Shown here one piece after another: positions 16,059 to 23,783 of a stretch of DNA of 30,813 nt. Below the pieces are notes generated by a model. That model was not told the DNA's origin and searched no databases. It worked only from the letters and a program-made list of their open reading frames with translations. The stretch covers positions 1 to 30,813 of the forward strand of contig JANMZR010000332.1 of the NCBI GenBank assembly GCA_031383555.1. The letters are read 5' to 3'. The position numbers and the translations under genes were made by a program. The DNA comes from JANMZR01 sp031383555 (lineage in GTDB: Bacteria > Bacteroidota > Bacteroidia > Cytophagales > Spirosomataceae). The number at the start of each line of letters is the position of its first letter. Position 1 is the stretch's first letter.

Positions 16059-18194
16059 ATGAAAAATTCAATAATCATAATTTTGGCATTAATTACCCAA
16101 TTAAGCTTTGGCCAATCGAAAAAAAAATACACAAAATATACTCAGAAATATAAACCAAAAACAGGGATTCAGGTAACAAAACTAGATCGCTCGAAATTGC
16201 CAGATCCTGCTCCAGCACCCATTATTAAAATTGGTAAAGCTGAAAACTTTACCTTGGCCAACGGCCTAAAAGTATATGTTGTAAAAAATTCAAAGTTACC
16301 TCGAGTTGCTTTTAATTTAGTTTTAGATAGAGATCCGTTAGTAGAAGGCAATTTAACAGGACTCACTTCGGCAGTTGGCGACTTACTTTCAACAGGTACA
16401 CAATCAAAAAGTAAGGAGCAGTATGACGAAGAGGTTGACTTTATTGGAGCAACTATAAGCACCTCAAGTACAGGTATTTATGCGGCCTCCTTGAAAAAAC
16501 ATACCGATAAACTGGTATCACTTATGGCAGATGTGATTTTGAATCCAAATTTCAAACAAGAGGAATTAGATAAAATAAAAAAGCAAATGAAGTCAGGTTT
16601 GGCTAGCTCTAAAGATAACCCAGATGCAATTGCACGTAAGGTGGCTTCTTTGCTACTATTTGGAAAAAACCATGCCTATGGTGAGCAAATGACCAACGAA
16701 ACTGTCGATAATATTACCATAGATGCCTGTAACAACTATTTCAATACTTATTTCAAGTCAAATATTGGATATTTGGCGGTTGTTGGTGACATTACTTCAA
16801 ATCAAGCCAAAATGCTTATTACCAAATACTTAGGAAGCTGGAAATCAGGTACAGTACCTCGTCAAAATATTCCTATACCGTCACAAATTTCAAAAACAAA
16901 AGTAATTCTTGTTGATAGGCCGAGTTCTGTGCAATCTGTAATTTCCGTAATAAATACCGCCGATTTGAATATTGGAAGCCCAGACGTAATAAAGGCAAAA
17001 ATTGCAAACGATATTTTGGGCGGTGTTGATGCTCGATTATACACCAATTTGCGTGAAAAGCATGGCTATACATATAGTCCTTATTCTAGTTTATCAGCCG
17101 ATAAATATGTAGGTCGATTTAATGCAGGTGCAAGTGTGCGTAATGCGGTGACTGATAGCGCATTAACAGAATTAATGAATGAATTAAACCTTATTCGAAA
17201 CCTCGCACCAACTGATGCAGAGCTTTCTCGAACTAAAAATGACCTCAATGGCTCTTTTGTATTTTCATTGGAAAGCCCTCAAACGGTGGCCAATTTCGCC
17301 ATAAACACTGCCAGATACAACTTGCCTGGCGATTATTATTCAAATTATTTGAAAAATATAGATCAAACTACTAATGACGATGTACTCGCCATGGCCCAGC
17401 GCTATATTAAACCCAACAATTGTTATATTGTAGTAGTAGGAAAAGCCGTTGAAATTGCTGAAAAATTAAAAAAGTTTGGTGAGATTGAATATTATGATTC
17501 GGAAGGAAATAAAGTGGCAGCTCCTGCGCCACCGAAAGCAATTGAAAAAGGAATCACTGCTGAAAGTATTTTAAATCGATATATTACAGCAATTGGTGGA
17601 AAAGAAATGGCTTTAGGAGTAAAAGATATTGAAATGAATTATTCAGGTCAAGTACCAAATGGCGGCCCTGTAATTGTAGTTTCTATTCAGAAAAAGGGAA
17701 CTGATAAGAGTATTCAAGAAGTAAAAGTAATGGGTAATACTATGCAAAAAACCGTAGTTAATGGCAATGCTAGCATAATGAATATGCGAGGCCAAACTTC
17801 TGAATTGAAGGGTACTGAACTACAAGAAGCTGTAGCAAAAGCCTATAATTTCTACGAAATTGACCCTCAAAAAGCTGGTTTAAAAACTAGCCTTGTAGGC
17901 GTTGAAAAAGTGGGTGGAAAAGAATGCACGAAAGTAGGCTTTGCTATTGGTGATTCGAAATGGGTTGAGTTTTATGACAATTCTACTGGCCTAAAAATCA
18001 AGTCGGTAGAAACAAAAAAAGGACCAACAGGTGATGTAGAGATAACTGTGGAATATGCCGAATATAAAGAAACTGACGGTGTAAAATACCCGACATTATT
18101 AAAACAAAATATGGGGCCAATGACTTTAGAGTTAAAATTAGAATCGATAAAAACAAATAAAGGAATTGACGATAAAGTTTTTGATTTGAAATAA
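16059..18194 (+). CDS. M16 non-catalytic partner fused to a LolA-like C-terminal domain
   Basis: A 711-residue exported protein with signal peptide MKNSIIIILALITQLSFGQ. Residues about 60-490 are an M16 domain pair in which the zinc motif is lost: where the catalytic partner reads GFAHFFEH, this reads GLTSAVGD (101-108), replacing His, Glu and His with Ser, Gly and Asp. The substrate-binding R/Y motif of non-catalytic subunits is kept in ARLYTNLREKHGYTYS (325-340), with Arg332 and Tyr339. After a Pro/Ala linker (487-493), residues about 498-711 form a beta-rich domain resembling outer-membrane lipoprotein-sorting (LolA-like) or threonine-rich periplasmic domains. That identity is tentative. 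It is co-directional with the catalytic subunit and ends in a terminator. Confidence 0.9.
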   Translation: MKNSIIIILALITQLSFGQSKKKYTKYTQKYKPKTGIQVTKLDRSKLPDPAPAPIIKIGKAENFTLANGLKVYVVKNSKLPRVAFNLVLDRDPLVEGNLTGLTSAVGDLLSTGTQSKSKEQYDEEVDFIGATISTSSTGIYAASLKKHTDKLVSLMADVILNPNFKQEELDKIKKQMKSGLASSKDNPDAIARKVASLLLFGKNHAYGEQMTNETVDNITIDACNNYFNTYFKSNIGYLAVVGDITSNQAKMLITKYLGSWKSGTVPRQNIPIPSQISKTKVILVDRPSSVQSVISVINTADLNIGSPDVIKAKIANDILGGVDARLYTNLREKHGYTYSPYSSLSADKYVGRFNAGASVRNAVTDSALTELMNELNLIRNLAPTDAELSRTKNDLNGSFVFSLESPQTVANFAINTARYNLPGDYYSNYLKNIDQTTNDDVLAMAQRYIKPNNCYIVVVGKAVEIAEKLKKFGEIEYYDSEGNKVAAPAPPKAIEKGITAESILNRYITAIGGKEMALGVKDIEMNYSGQVPNGGPVIVVSIQKKGTDKSIQEVKVMGNTMQKTVVNGNASIMNMRGQTSELKGTELQEAVAKAYNFYEIDPQKAGLKTSLVGVEKVGGKECTKVGFAIGDSKWVEFYDNSTGLKIKSVETKKGPTGDVEITVEYAEYKETDGVKYPTLLKQNMGPMTLELKLESIKTNKGIDDKVFDLK

Positions 18195-18215
18195 TCAAAA
18201 TTATTCCTAAAAATT

Positions 18216-18252
18216 AAAAGCCTCAGTTTATTCAATAAATTGGGGCTTTTTT
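18216..18252 (+). terminator. Intrinsic terminator of the M16 pair
   Basis: AAAAGCCTCAGTTTATT pairs with AATAAATTGGGGCTTTT through about 15 bp with two G-U pairs and a small loop, ending in six T (18247-18252). It starts 21 bases after the M16 partner stop and precedes purK. Confidence 0.9.
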
Positions 18253-18259
18253 ATATCAC

Positions 18260-18291
18260 TTTGGAAAAAAAACAATTTAAGGCTAATTTTA
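18260..18291 (+). promoter_or_regulatory. Bacteroidota promoter for purK, possibly leaderless
   Basis: TTTG (18260-18263), 20 bases, then TAATTTTA (18284-18291) fits the Bacteroidota consensus TTTG-N19-21-TAnnTTTG with only the last G changed. The ATG of purK is at 18295, three bases after the -7 box, so the transcript would start at or next to the start codon. Confidence 0.45.
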
Positions 18292-18294
18292 CAG

Positions 18295-19434
18295 ATGCAA
18301 TTTTCAGGAAATAATAAAAAAATAGGCCTTTTGGGTGGCGGTCAGCTTGGACGAATGTTGTTGCAAGCTGCAATTGACCTTGACTTATATTTAAAAGTTT
18401 TGGACCCGGATTCTGCCGCCCCTTGCGCCAAACTTGCCAATGAATTTATTGTTGGCTCCTTTCAAGATTTTAATACGGTCTACAACTTTGGTCAAGACTG
18501 TGAGGTTATTACAATTGAAATTGAAAATGTAAATTTAGATGCTCTCGAAAAACTTGAATCCGAGGGCAAAAAAGTTTATCCACAGCCTAATGTACTGAGA
18601 ATCATACAAGATAAGCGAATTCAAAAGCAGTTTTATATTGATAATAATATTCCAACCGCAGCCTTTATTCTTACCGAAAATCGAGAAGATATTTTAAAAA
18701 ACTCTAATTTTTTACCAGCCTTTAATAAGCTGGGAATTGGTGGATATGATGGGCGGGGAGTACAAAAATTAAATAATATTTCAGAAATTGATTTGGCTTT
18801 TGACCAACCTGGTTTATTGGAAAAGGCGATTGATTTTCAAACAGAAATAGCCATTATTGTTGCCAGAAACGAGTCAGGGAAAGTAAGCACCTTTCCAACT
18901 GTTGAAATGGCTTTTCACCCCATTCAAAATTTAGTTGAGTATCTCTTTTCACCCGCCAATATTTCTAACGAAATTAATATTGAGGCCAATAAAATTGCAA
19001 TTTCAGTAGCTGAAAAGTTGGGAATTGTTGGGCTTTTAGCAGTTGAGATGTTTGTAACAAAAACTGGCCAAGTACTTGTAAATGAAGTAGCTCCACGTAC
19101 ACATAATAGCGGGCATCACACTATTCGAGCCAACTTTACTTCACAGTTTGAGCAACATTTAAGAGCAATATTAAATATGCCTCTGGGCGACACTGAAAGC
19201 TTTATGCCAGCTGCAATGCTCAATTTATTAGGCGAAATTGGCTTCGAAGGTCCCGCCAAATATGTTGGTCTTGAAGAAGTATTGGCGATAAAAGGCGTTT
19301 TTCCCTTTTTATATGGAAAAAAAATCACCAAACCTTTTCGCAAAATGGGCCATATTACCCTATTAGCAAAAACATTTGGTGAATTAGAACAAAAAGCAGA
19401 TTTTGTTAAAAATACTTTAAAAGTAATCTGTTAG
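18295..19434 (+). CDS. purK: 5-(carboxyamino)imidazole ribonucleotide synthase
   Basis: ATP-dependent carboxylation of AIR to N5-CAIR, the step before PurE in purine synthesis. The 379-residue ATP-grasp enzyme has the N-terminal GLLGGGQLGRML (11-22), ATP-binding GGYDGRGV (149-156), and NEVAPRTHNSGH (263-274), the bicarbonate/ADP site of PurK. Length is standard. ATG 18295 gives the usual short tail before the Rossmann-like strand, and no other start fits. It lies right behind the M16 terminator with a good promoter. purE is 718 bases downstream on the same strand, but an inverted osmC separates them, so they are not a simple operon. Confidence 0.96.
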   Translation: MQFSGNNKKIGLLGGGQLGRMLLQAAIDLDLYLKVLDPDSAAPCAKLANEFIVGSFQDFNTVYNFGQDCEVITIEIENVNLDALEKLESEGKKVYPQPNVLRIIQDKRIQKQFYIDNNIPTAAFILTENREDILKNSNFLPAFNKLGIGGYDGRGVQKLNNISEIDLAFDQPGLLEKAIDFQTEIAIIVARNESGKVSTFPTVEMAFHPIQNLVEYLFSPANISNEINIEANKIAISVAEKLGIVGLLAVEMFVTKTGQVLVNEVAPRTHNSGHHTIRANFTSQFEQHLRAILNMPLGDTESFMPAAMLNLLGEIGFEGPAKYVGLEEVLAIKGVFPFLYGKKITKPFRKMGHITLLAKTFGELEQKADFVKNTLKVIC

Positions 19435-19565
19435 TTTTGAATTGTATTAGGCTTTTTGCCTATGCCTGCTAAAAACAATTTATAGCCTTTAGCCACAAAA
19501 TCTATTTCAATTTTTATTCCACTGGCAAAAGCGAGCGGCAATTCAAAAGCCAAAGTTATTTTATA

Positions 19566-19988
19566 TTAAACCAACACTGCATTCACTTCAATCTCACATT
19601 TATATAATTGAGAGATCATACAATTATCCTTAGTTTCTTTTGCGGCTTTTTGGAATTCTTCTTCGTTAATATTTGGAATTGAGGCAGTTATATCAACAGT
19701 AATCACAGAAATTTTGCCCAAATCAGTATCTAAAGTTACTTTTGTTGCAGTGTCAATATTATCTGCGGTAAAGCCCATAGAATTTAGTACAAAACTCAAT
19801 TTCATAGTAATGCAACCTGCCAAAGCTGCTCCCACAAGTTCCTCAGGGTTGGTACCAACACCATTTGCAAAACGAGTATTGAACGAAAGTTGTGCGTTGT
19901 CTAATGTTGTACTTTGAGTTGAAATTGTGCCAACTCCTTCTTTACCAGTACCTTTCCAATTCGCTGATGCGCCTCTATTGATTTTCAT
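19566..19988 (-). CDS. OsmC/Ohr-family peroxiredoxin-like protein
   Basis: A 140-residue OsmC-fold protein that reduces organic hydroperoxides with a cysteine pair. Cys59 in GAALAGCITMKLS (53-65) and Cys123 in DNCMISQLY (121-129) are the two expected catalytic cysteines. N-terminal features (WKGTGKEGVGTIST, 11-24; NPEELVGAALAGC, 47-59) point to the OsmC subgroup. Length is complete for the family. It is convergent with purK and divergent from purE, splitting what is a purEK pair in many bacteria. In-frame sequence after its stop stays open for 44 more codons to the purK stop (19431-19565). I treat that as non-coding. Confidence 0.93.
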   Translation of the reverse strand: MKINRGASANWKGTGKEGVGTISTQSTTLDNAQLSFNTRFANGVGTNPEELVGAALAGCITMKLSFVLNSMGFTADNIDTATKVTLDTDLGKISVITVDITASIPNINEEEFQKAAKETKDNCMISQLYKCEIEVNAVLV

Positions 19989-20124
19989 ATTGTTTTTTAA
20001 AATTTTGAAGAATTATTACTTTTTTATTTTACAAATATCGCAAAGAAAACAGTATTATTTTGAAAATTACAACCAATATTTTTTGCAAAAAAGAATATGA
20101 TTAGTCATAATTGTTGAAATTGTT

Positions 20125-20132
20125 TAATTTTG
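20125..20132 (+). promoter_or_regulatory. -7 box of purE, supports the ATG start
   Basis: TAATTTTG matches TAnnTTTG exactly and lies 20 bases before ATG 20153. Transcription from it would begin after the TTG codon at 20111, so the longer TTG-started frame cannot be the gene product from this promoter. Confidence 0.4.
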
Positions 20133-20152
20133 CCAAAACAAATCAAACAAAA

Positions 20153-20632
20153 ATGGTAGGTATAATAATGGGCAGTATTAGTGATTGGAATGTGATGAAA
20201 GAATCCGCCGAAATATTAAATGAGTTTGGTATTTATTTTGAAAAAGATGTGGTATCGGCACATAGAACTCCAGAAAAAATGCTTGATTACGCCAAAAATG
20301 CACGACTTAGAGGCATTAAAGTAATTATTGCGGGTGCTGGTGGTGCTGCTCATTTGCCGGGAATGATTGCCAGTGCAACAATTTTACCTGTAATTGGCGT
20401 CCCCATCAAATCGTCCAATTCAATTGATGGCTGGGATTCTGTATTGTCTATTCTACAAATGCCTTCGGGTGTTCCTGTGGCGACTATGGCATTGAATGGA
20501 GCAAAAAATGCTGGTATTTTTGCTGCTCAAATATTAGCTTTAGAAAATAAAGCAATTGCTCAAACGTTAGAAAACTATAAAGTAGAATTACAAAATAAAG
20601 TGGCCGAAATGGCAGTAGAAATTCAAAAATAA
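20153..20632 (+). CDS. purE: N5-carboxyaminoimidazole ribonucleotide mutase
   Basis: Converts N5-CAIR, the PurK product, to CAIR. I start the gene at ATG 20153, giving 159 residues and the family's usual opening MVGIIMGSISDW. The frame extends upstream to a TTG at 20111, but that adds 14 residues unlike PurE and overlaps the -7 box. In this numbering the substrate-phosphate loop is MGSISDW (6-12), SAHRTP (35-40) carries the conserved His37, and GAGGAAHLPG (61-70) carries His67. All class I PurE residues I know of are present. The LysM gene begins 15 bases after the stop, so the two are probably co-transcribed. Its pathway partner purK is upstream beyond the inverted osmC. Confidence 0.96.
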   Translation: MVGIIMGSISDWNVMKESAEILNEFGIYFEKDVVSAHRTPEKMLDYAKNARLRGIKVIIAGAGGAAHLPGMIASATILPVIGVPIKSSNSIDGWDSVLSILQMPSGVPVATMALNGAKNAGIFAAQILALENKAIAQTLENYKVELQNKVAEMAVEIQK

Positions 20633-20647
20633 ATAGTTAAATAAAAA

Positions 20648-21250
20648 ATGGAAGAGAAAAATAAACGCCCTGAGGAGATTTCAAATATACCCACTATTAC
20701 ATTAATTGTACTCGTTTTACTTATAGTTTCACTTTTATATGTTGGCTATGGCTATTTCTCAGACGATGCGCAACCCACTAAATATGAAGCGGTTACAAAA
20801 GAAACCGAGAGCTCAGAATCCGAAATAAGTGAACCAGCTGTTACGAAAACTGAAAATAATGAGGCTAAAAAAATTGAACCAGAAAAACCAAAAGTTGTGC
20901 CTGAAAAGCCTAAGGAAACTAAAAAATTAGTGGCTGAAATTCCTGATGGAGGCATGATAATTCCGCATCTTGTTCAAGATGGTGAAACTTTTTTTGGCAT
21001 CGCCAATAGGTATAATTTGAAAGCTGATGTTTTACGAGCGCTCAATCCAGATGTAGATCCCCAAGCTATAAAAGTTGGCTCAACTAGGCTAAAAGTCAAG
21101 ATAAAAGCAAAACATACAGTTGGTGCGGGCGATATACTTTCTGTTGTGGCTACAAAATATGATATTTCAAAAAAGGCATTAATGGACGCCAATAAGCTCA
21201 CCAAAGACTATTCAAAACGGGGTGATGTATTAATTATCCCTTTGAAATAA
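20648..21250 (+). CDS. Membrane-anchored LysM-repeat protein
   Basis: A 200-residue protein with a short cytosolic N-terminus, one membrane helix (about 14-35, ITLIVLVLLIVSLLYVGYGY), a Glu/Lys/Pro-rich linker (about 48-97, with EPEKPK and PEKPKE), and two LysM modules at about 107-151 and 155-199. LysM domains bind N-acetylglucosamine-containing glycans, so the protein should reach from the inner membrane to peptidoglycan. There is no catalytic domain, so a structural or scaffold role is likely. The gene lies 15 bases after purE and is probably read from the purE promoter; a functional link to purine synthesis is not implied. Its stop is 6 bases from the convergent channel gene. Confidence 0.87.
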   Translation: MEEKNKRPEEISNIPTITLIVLVLLIVSLLYVGYGYFSDDAQPTKYEAVTKETESSESEISEPAVTKTENNEAKKIEPEKPKVVPEKPKETKKLVAEIPDGGMIIPHLVQDGETFFGIANRYNLKADVLRALNPDVDPQAIKVGSTRLKVKIKAKHTVGAGDILSVVATKYDISKKALMDANKLTKDYSKRGDVLIIPLK

Positions 21251-21254
21251 TATC

Positions 21255-21271
21255 TATCAAACTTTTTGATA
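21255..21271. repeat. Hairpin across convergent gene ends
   Basis: TATCAAA (21255-21261), CTT, TTTGATA (21265-21271): a 7-bp stem overlapping the last codons of the channel gene and 4 bases past the LysM stop. A possible shared 3' end structure. Confidence 0.35.
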
Positions 21272-22210
21272 ATCAGATAGTTTGGATAAATCAACTAGGG
21301 TCATATGGCCCTCATTTTCTTGCATAGTCACAAACTTAGCATCCCAAATAATCTCATCAGCTGTATAAGAATTTCGGCTATGAACAGTCTGAGCAAAGGC
21401 ATCGTCAAAGCCTTTAATTAATATCATAATTTCAGTTTCCGACTCGTCAAAATCAGTTGGATTATGGCCAAAAAGTGGGCTATCTTCTGTTATGGCATGT
21501 ACTAATGTCCAGTTTGATGGAAAAAAATTCACTTTATTTCGCTCGAGTATAAGGCTGAAATATTTTCTAATTGGGCTTCCATCTTCTTTTTTTTCAAGCC
21601 TGGAAAGTACAACCTCAGCCGAAACTTCAATTAGTTGATGATTGCGCTCATTGATTATTCGAAACATAAACGCCTTACTATCAAGATAAGGGGCAATCAA
21701 AGCAACTTTCGAATACAATATATTTGCAACTGGCCTTGAAAACTTACCATATAGTAAACCTGTTGCCAAGGCAAAAGCCAAAAGTCCCATTAATGATTCA
21801 ATAGAGGCCACCAAACTTGACCAAAAACCCACAGGACTTATGCGACCATAACCAACTGTTGTTAAGGTTTGAGTACTAAAAAAGAAGGATTCAGTAAAGT
21901 GCTCTAATGGATTTTTGGCAATAATTCCAGCTAAATTTTCGGTACCAAATAGATAATAAATACTCGCAAAAATCAGATTAGCCACTAAAAAAAGTAGGAA
22001 AACTAAAAGGCCAAATTTCAGCCACGACATCACAATTAGCCTATTATATAAGTTGAGCCAGGCTCTAAAAGGCTGGTTTTGAAGCTTTATATTAAAATTG
22101 CCGTCCCTATTTATGAGTCTGGTTTCCTTACCTGTTATTTTAGTGCCAAAGCCAACATCTTGCCGATTTTGTTCTTCTTTAATTAATAAATCTGATTTTT
22201 TTGAACGCAT
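21257..22210 (-). CDS. KirBac-type inward rectifier potassium channel
   Basis: A 317-residue prokaryotic inward-rectifier K+ channel. Order: a cytosolic N-terminus with a slide-helix region (about 46-60), outer helix (about 63-88), a pore helix, the selectivity filter TTVGYGR (117-123), inner helix (about 132-156), then a C-terminal beta-sandwich gating domain (about 165-317). The filter TVGYG is canonical for K+. The total is in the range of known KirBac proteins. It is downstream of the DciA-like gene on the same strand, 29 bases apart, and probably shares its transcript. Family members respond to lipid, pH or ligands; nothing in the sequence shows which applies here. Confidence 0.95.
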   Translation of the reverse strand: MRSKKSDLLIKEEQNRQDVGFGTKITGKETRLINRDGNFNIKLQNQPFRAWLNLYNRLIVMSWLKFGLLVFLLFLVANLIFASIYYLFGTENLAGIIAKNPLEHFTESFFFSTQTLTTVGYGRISPVGFWSSLVASIESLMGLLAFALATGLLYGKFSRPVANILYSKVALIAPYLDSKAFMFRIINERNHQLIEVSAEVVLSRLEKKEDGSPIRKYFSLILERNKVNFFPSNWTLVHAITEDSPLFGHNPTDFDESETEIMILIKGFDDAFAQTVHSRNSYTADEIIWDAKFVTMQENEGHMTLVDLSKLSDYQKV

Positions 22211-22239
22211 AATTTTTGAAATTTGATAAATTCAATTGT

Positions 22240-22566
22240 TTAAATAAACACAATATCATTTACAACAGTTGCACCAATTTGATTATTGAGCATTTGAATA
22301 AATTTTGATTTCGCCAGAGCCAATTCATTGCGTAAAGGGGAGGAATTTACCTGAATATATAGCTTTTTATCCGAAAAATAGAGTTGAGTAGTTCTATTGG
22401 CAATTGCTTGGCCAACAAGCTGCTCCCATTGAGCAATAATATAAGTTTCATTGTATTTGCCCCGCAGTTTATAAGTATCAATCATTCGCTCGATAATTTC
22501 ACCCAATTGACTGGTTTCTGATTTTCTAGCTAGCGAAGGTTTTTTATACTTTAAATTTGATTCCAT
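22240..22566 (-). CDS. DciA-like protein (DUF721)
   Basis: A 108-residue DUF721 protein. DciA is the ancestral loader or helper of the replicative helicase DnaB in bacteria lacking DnaC/DnaI. Visible: the N-terminal helix LGEIIERMIDTYKLRGKY (21-38), the WEQLVGQAIANRT segment (47-59) typical of DUF721, and the beta strands of KLYIQVNSSPLRNELALAKS, which form a KH-like fold. Short Bacteroidota DUF721 proteins are normally annotated this way, but loader activity for this size class is inferred from the family. It heads a two-gene unit with the K+ channel and is separated from the upstream LuxE-like gene by a terminator. Confidence 0.82.
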   Translation of the reverse strand: MESNLKYKKPSLARKSETSQLGEIIERMIDTYKLRGKYNETYIIAQWEQLVGQAIANRTTQLYFSDKKLYIQVNSSPLRNELALAKSKFIQMLNNQIGATVVNDIVFI

Positions 22567-22600
22567 AATTTTTTTTACAAATAAGGAGGATTAAAATTGC

Positions 22601-22627
22601 AAAAACAAGGGAGCATACCCGCCCTTG
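22601..22627 (-). terminator. Intrinsic terminator of the LuxE-like gene
   Basis: On the minus strand CAAGGG, a 10-base loop, CCCTTG and then TTTTT (plus-strand stems 22606-22611 and 22622-22627). It begins 9 bases after the LuxE-like stop and separates it from the DciA-like gene. Confidence 0.8.
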
Positions 22628-22635
22628 CCTAAAAA

Positions 22636-23649
22636 TTAAAACGCCAATAAATTACAACCTCTCAAATCGGAATTATCAAAGCGCCCCAAAACTTTAAAAC
22701 TATTGCCAAATTCGCCATATTGGCCAAGGTCTTGTGTTTCAATAAAGCTACACGACTCAACATTAGCTAAATCAATCACGTTAATGCCACCAGCTTTTTT
22801 ATTTTTGGAAAACGGAATAAGAGAAAATGGATCATTCATTTCTCTTAACAATATTTTCATCGAATTTGAAGTATAAAAAAGGCCATCTTTTTTTGAATAA
22901 GCCTGCGAAAGCAGCTCCGTCATTCCATATTCTGAGTGAATTTCATCGACAAAAAATCCATATTTTAACTTAATATAAAGCTCTTCCCTTATCATTTCTT
23001 TTTTACGGCCTTTCATACCACCTGTTTCCAAAATAATTAACCTTGATGCTAGTTCAGAAAAGTCGTATCCTTGCTCTATTAAATCAATTAGGGCGAATGT
23101 GACTCCCCAAATGAGTATCTTTTTTTCTTTATTTTTATCAGCCTTTATTTGATTTAGAGTATTTATAATCGCTTCATAATCAATTGAATAAAACGATGAA
23201 ATTCTTGAATTAGACCTTTCAATAAAATTTTGCACCATGCATACTAGAGACGAATTACCCCGTTCCAAATATGAGGGAAGTATTGCTATTATATCATAAT
23301 TTTCAATAGAACCATAAGTTTTTTCAAATATTGAAAGGCTTATTTTCTTATAAAATTCAAGGTCAGAAATGTAATGTCTGCTGGTATTTTGGCCTGTTGT
23401 GCCACTGCTTTCAAAAATGGTTTGATGATTTGAATTAAGTGAATATACTTTATGGCTTTTAAAAAAACTAATGGGTAAAAATGGGATTTTTTCGATAGTG
23501 TCTATAGTGTTAATATTTGCACCTAAAAGACCAATATAGTTTTTATAAGGTACACAATTTATGGCTTGAAATCGAAATATTTTCAAAGCCAAGTCGTCAA
23601 ATTTACTTGAATTCACTTCTAAAATTTCTTTTTTAAGGCTTTCAATCAT
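22636..23649 (-). CDS. LuxE-family acyl-protein synthetase-like enzyme
   Basis: A 337-residue adenylate-forming enzyme of the LuxE family. In luminous bacteria LuxE activates a fatty acid as acyl-AMP and carries it on a cysteine for the reductase LuxC. Visible motifs: the ATP-binding FESSGTTGQNTSRHY (79-93), LETGGMKGRKKEM (208-219, numbering approximate), SEYGMTELLSQAY (239-251), and the C-terminal GRFDNSDLRGCN (322-333). Cys332, six residues from the end, sits where LuxE is acylated. No luxC, luxD, luxA or luxB is near, so this is not a luminescence operon; a surface-glycan or lipid role is possible. The gene is monocistronic, with a terminator downstream and a divergent lipoprotein gene upstream. 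Confidence 0.88.
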   Translation of the reverse strand: MIESLKKEILEVNSSKFDDLALKIFRFQAINCVPYKNYIGLLGANINTIDTIEKIPFLPISFFKSHKVYSLNSNHQTIFESSGTTGQNTSRHYISDLEFYKKISLSIFEKTYGSIENYDIIAILPSYLERGNSSLVCMVQNFIERSNSRISSFYSIDYEAIINTLNQIKADKNKEKKILIWGVTFALIDLIEQGYDFSELASRLIILETGGMKGRKKEMIREELYIKLKYGFFVDEIHSEYGMTELLSQAYSKKDGLFYTSNSMKILLREMNDPFSLIPFSKNKKAGGINVIDLANVESCSFIETQDLGQYGEFGNSFKVLGRFDNSDLRGCNLLAF

Positions 23650-23783
23650 GCAGCATATTTTCCAAAAATCCCCAATAATTTCAATTATTTTTTAGTTTCT
23701 TGAGAAATTGAAAAAATAATAGGGAAGTGTTGATACAAAATTAGATAAACATTCGTTATTTTGTTGTAAAAAAATTGGTCGTT

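Noticed and set aside
20111..20152. TTG start extending PurE by 14 residues
   Set aside because: The extension is unlike PurE N-termini and a -7 box (20125-20132) lies inside it, so the transcript would begin after the TTG.
22636..23649. A luminescence (lux) operon
   Set aside because: Only a LuxE-like gene is present; neighbours are a DciA-like gene, a K+ channel and a lipoprotein, with no luciferase or reductase.
23775..23783. TTG start three codons upstream for the lipoprotein
   Set aside because: ATG 23784 gives a compact lipoprotein signal with Cys18.
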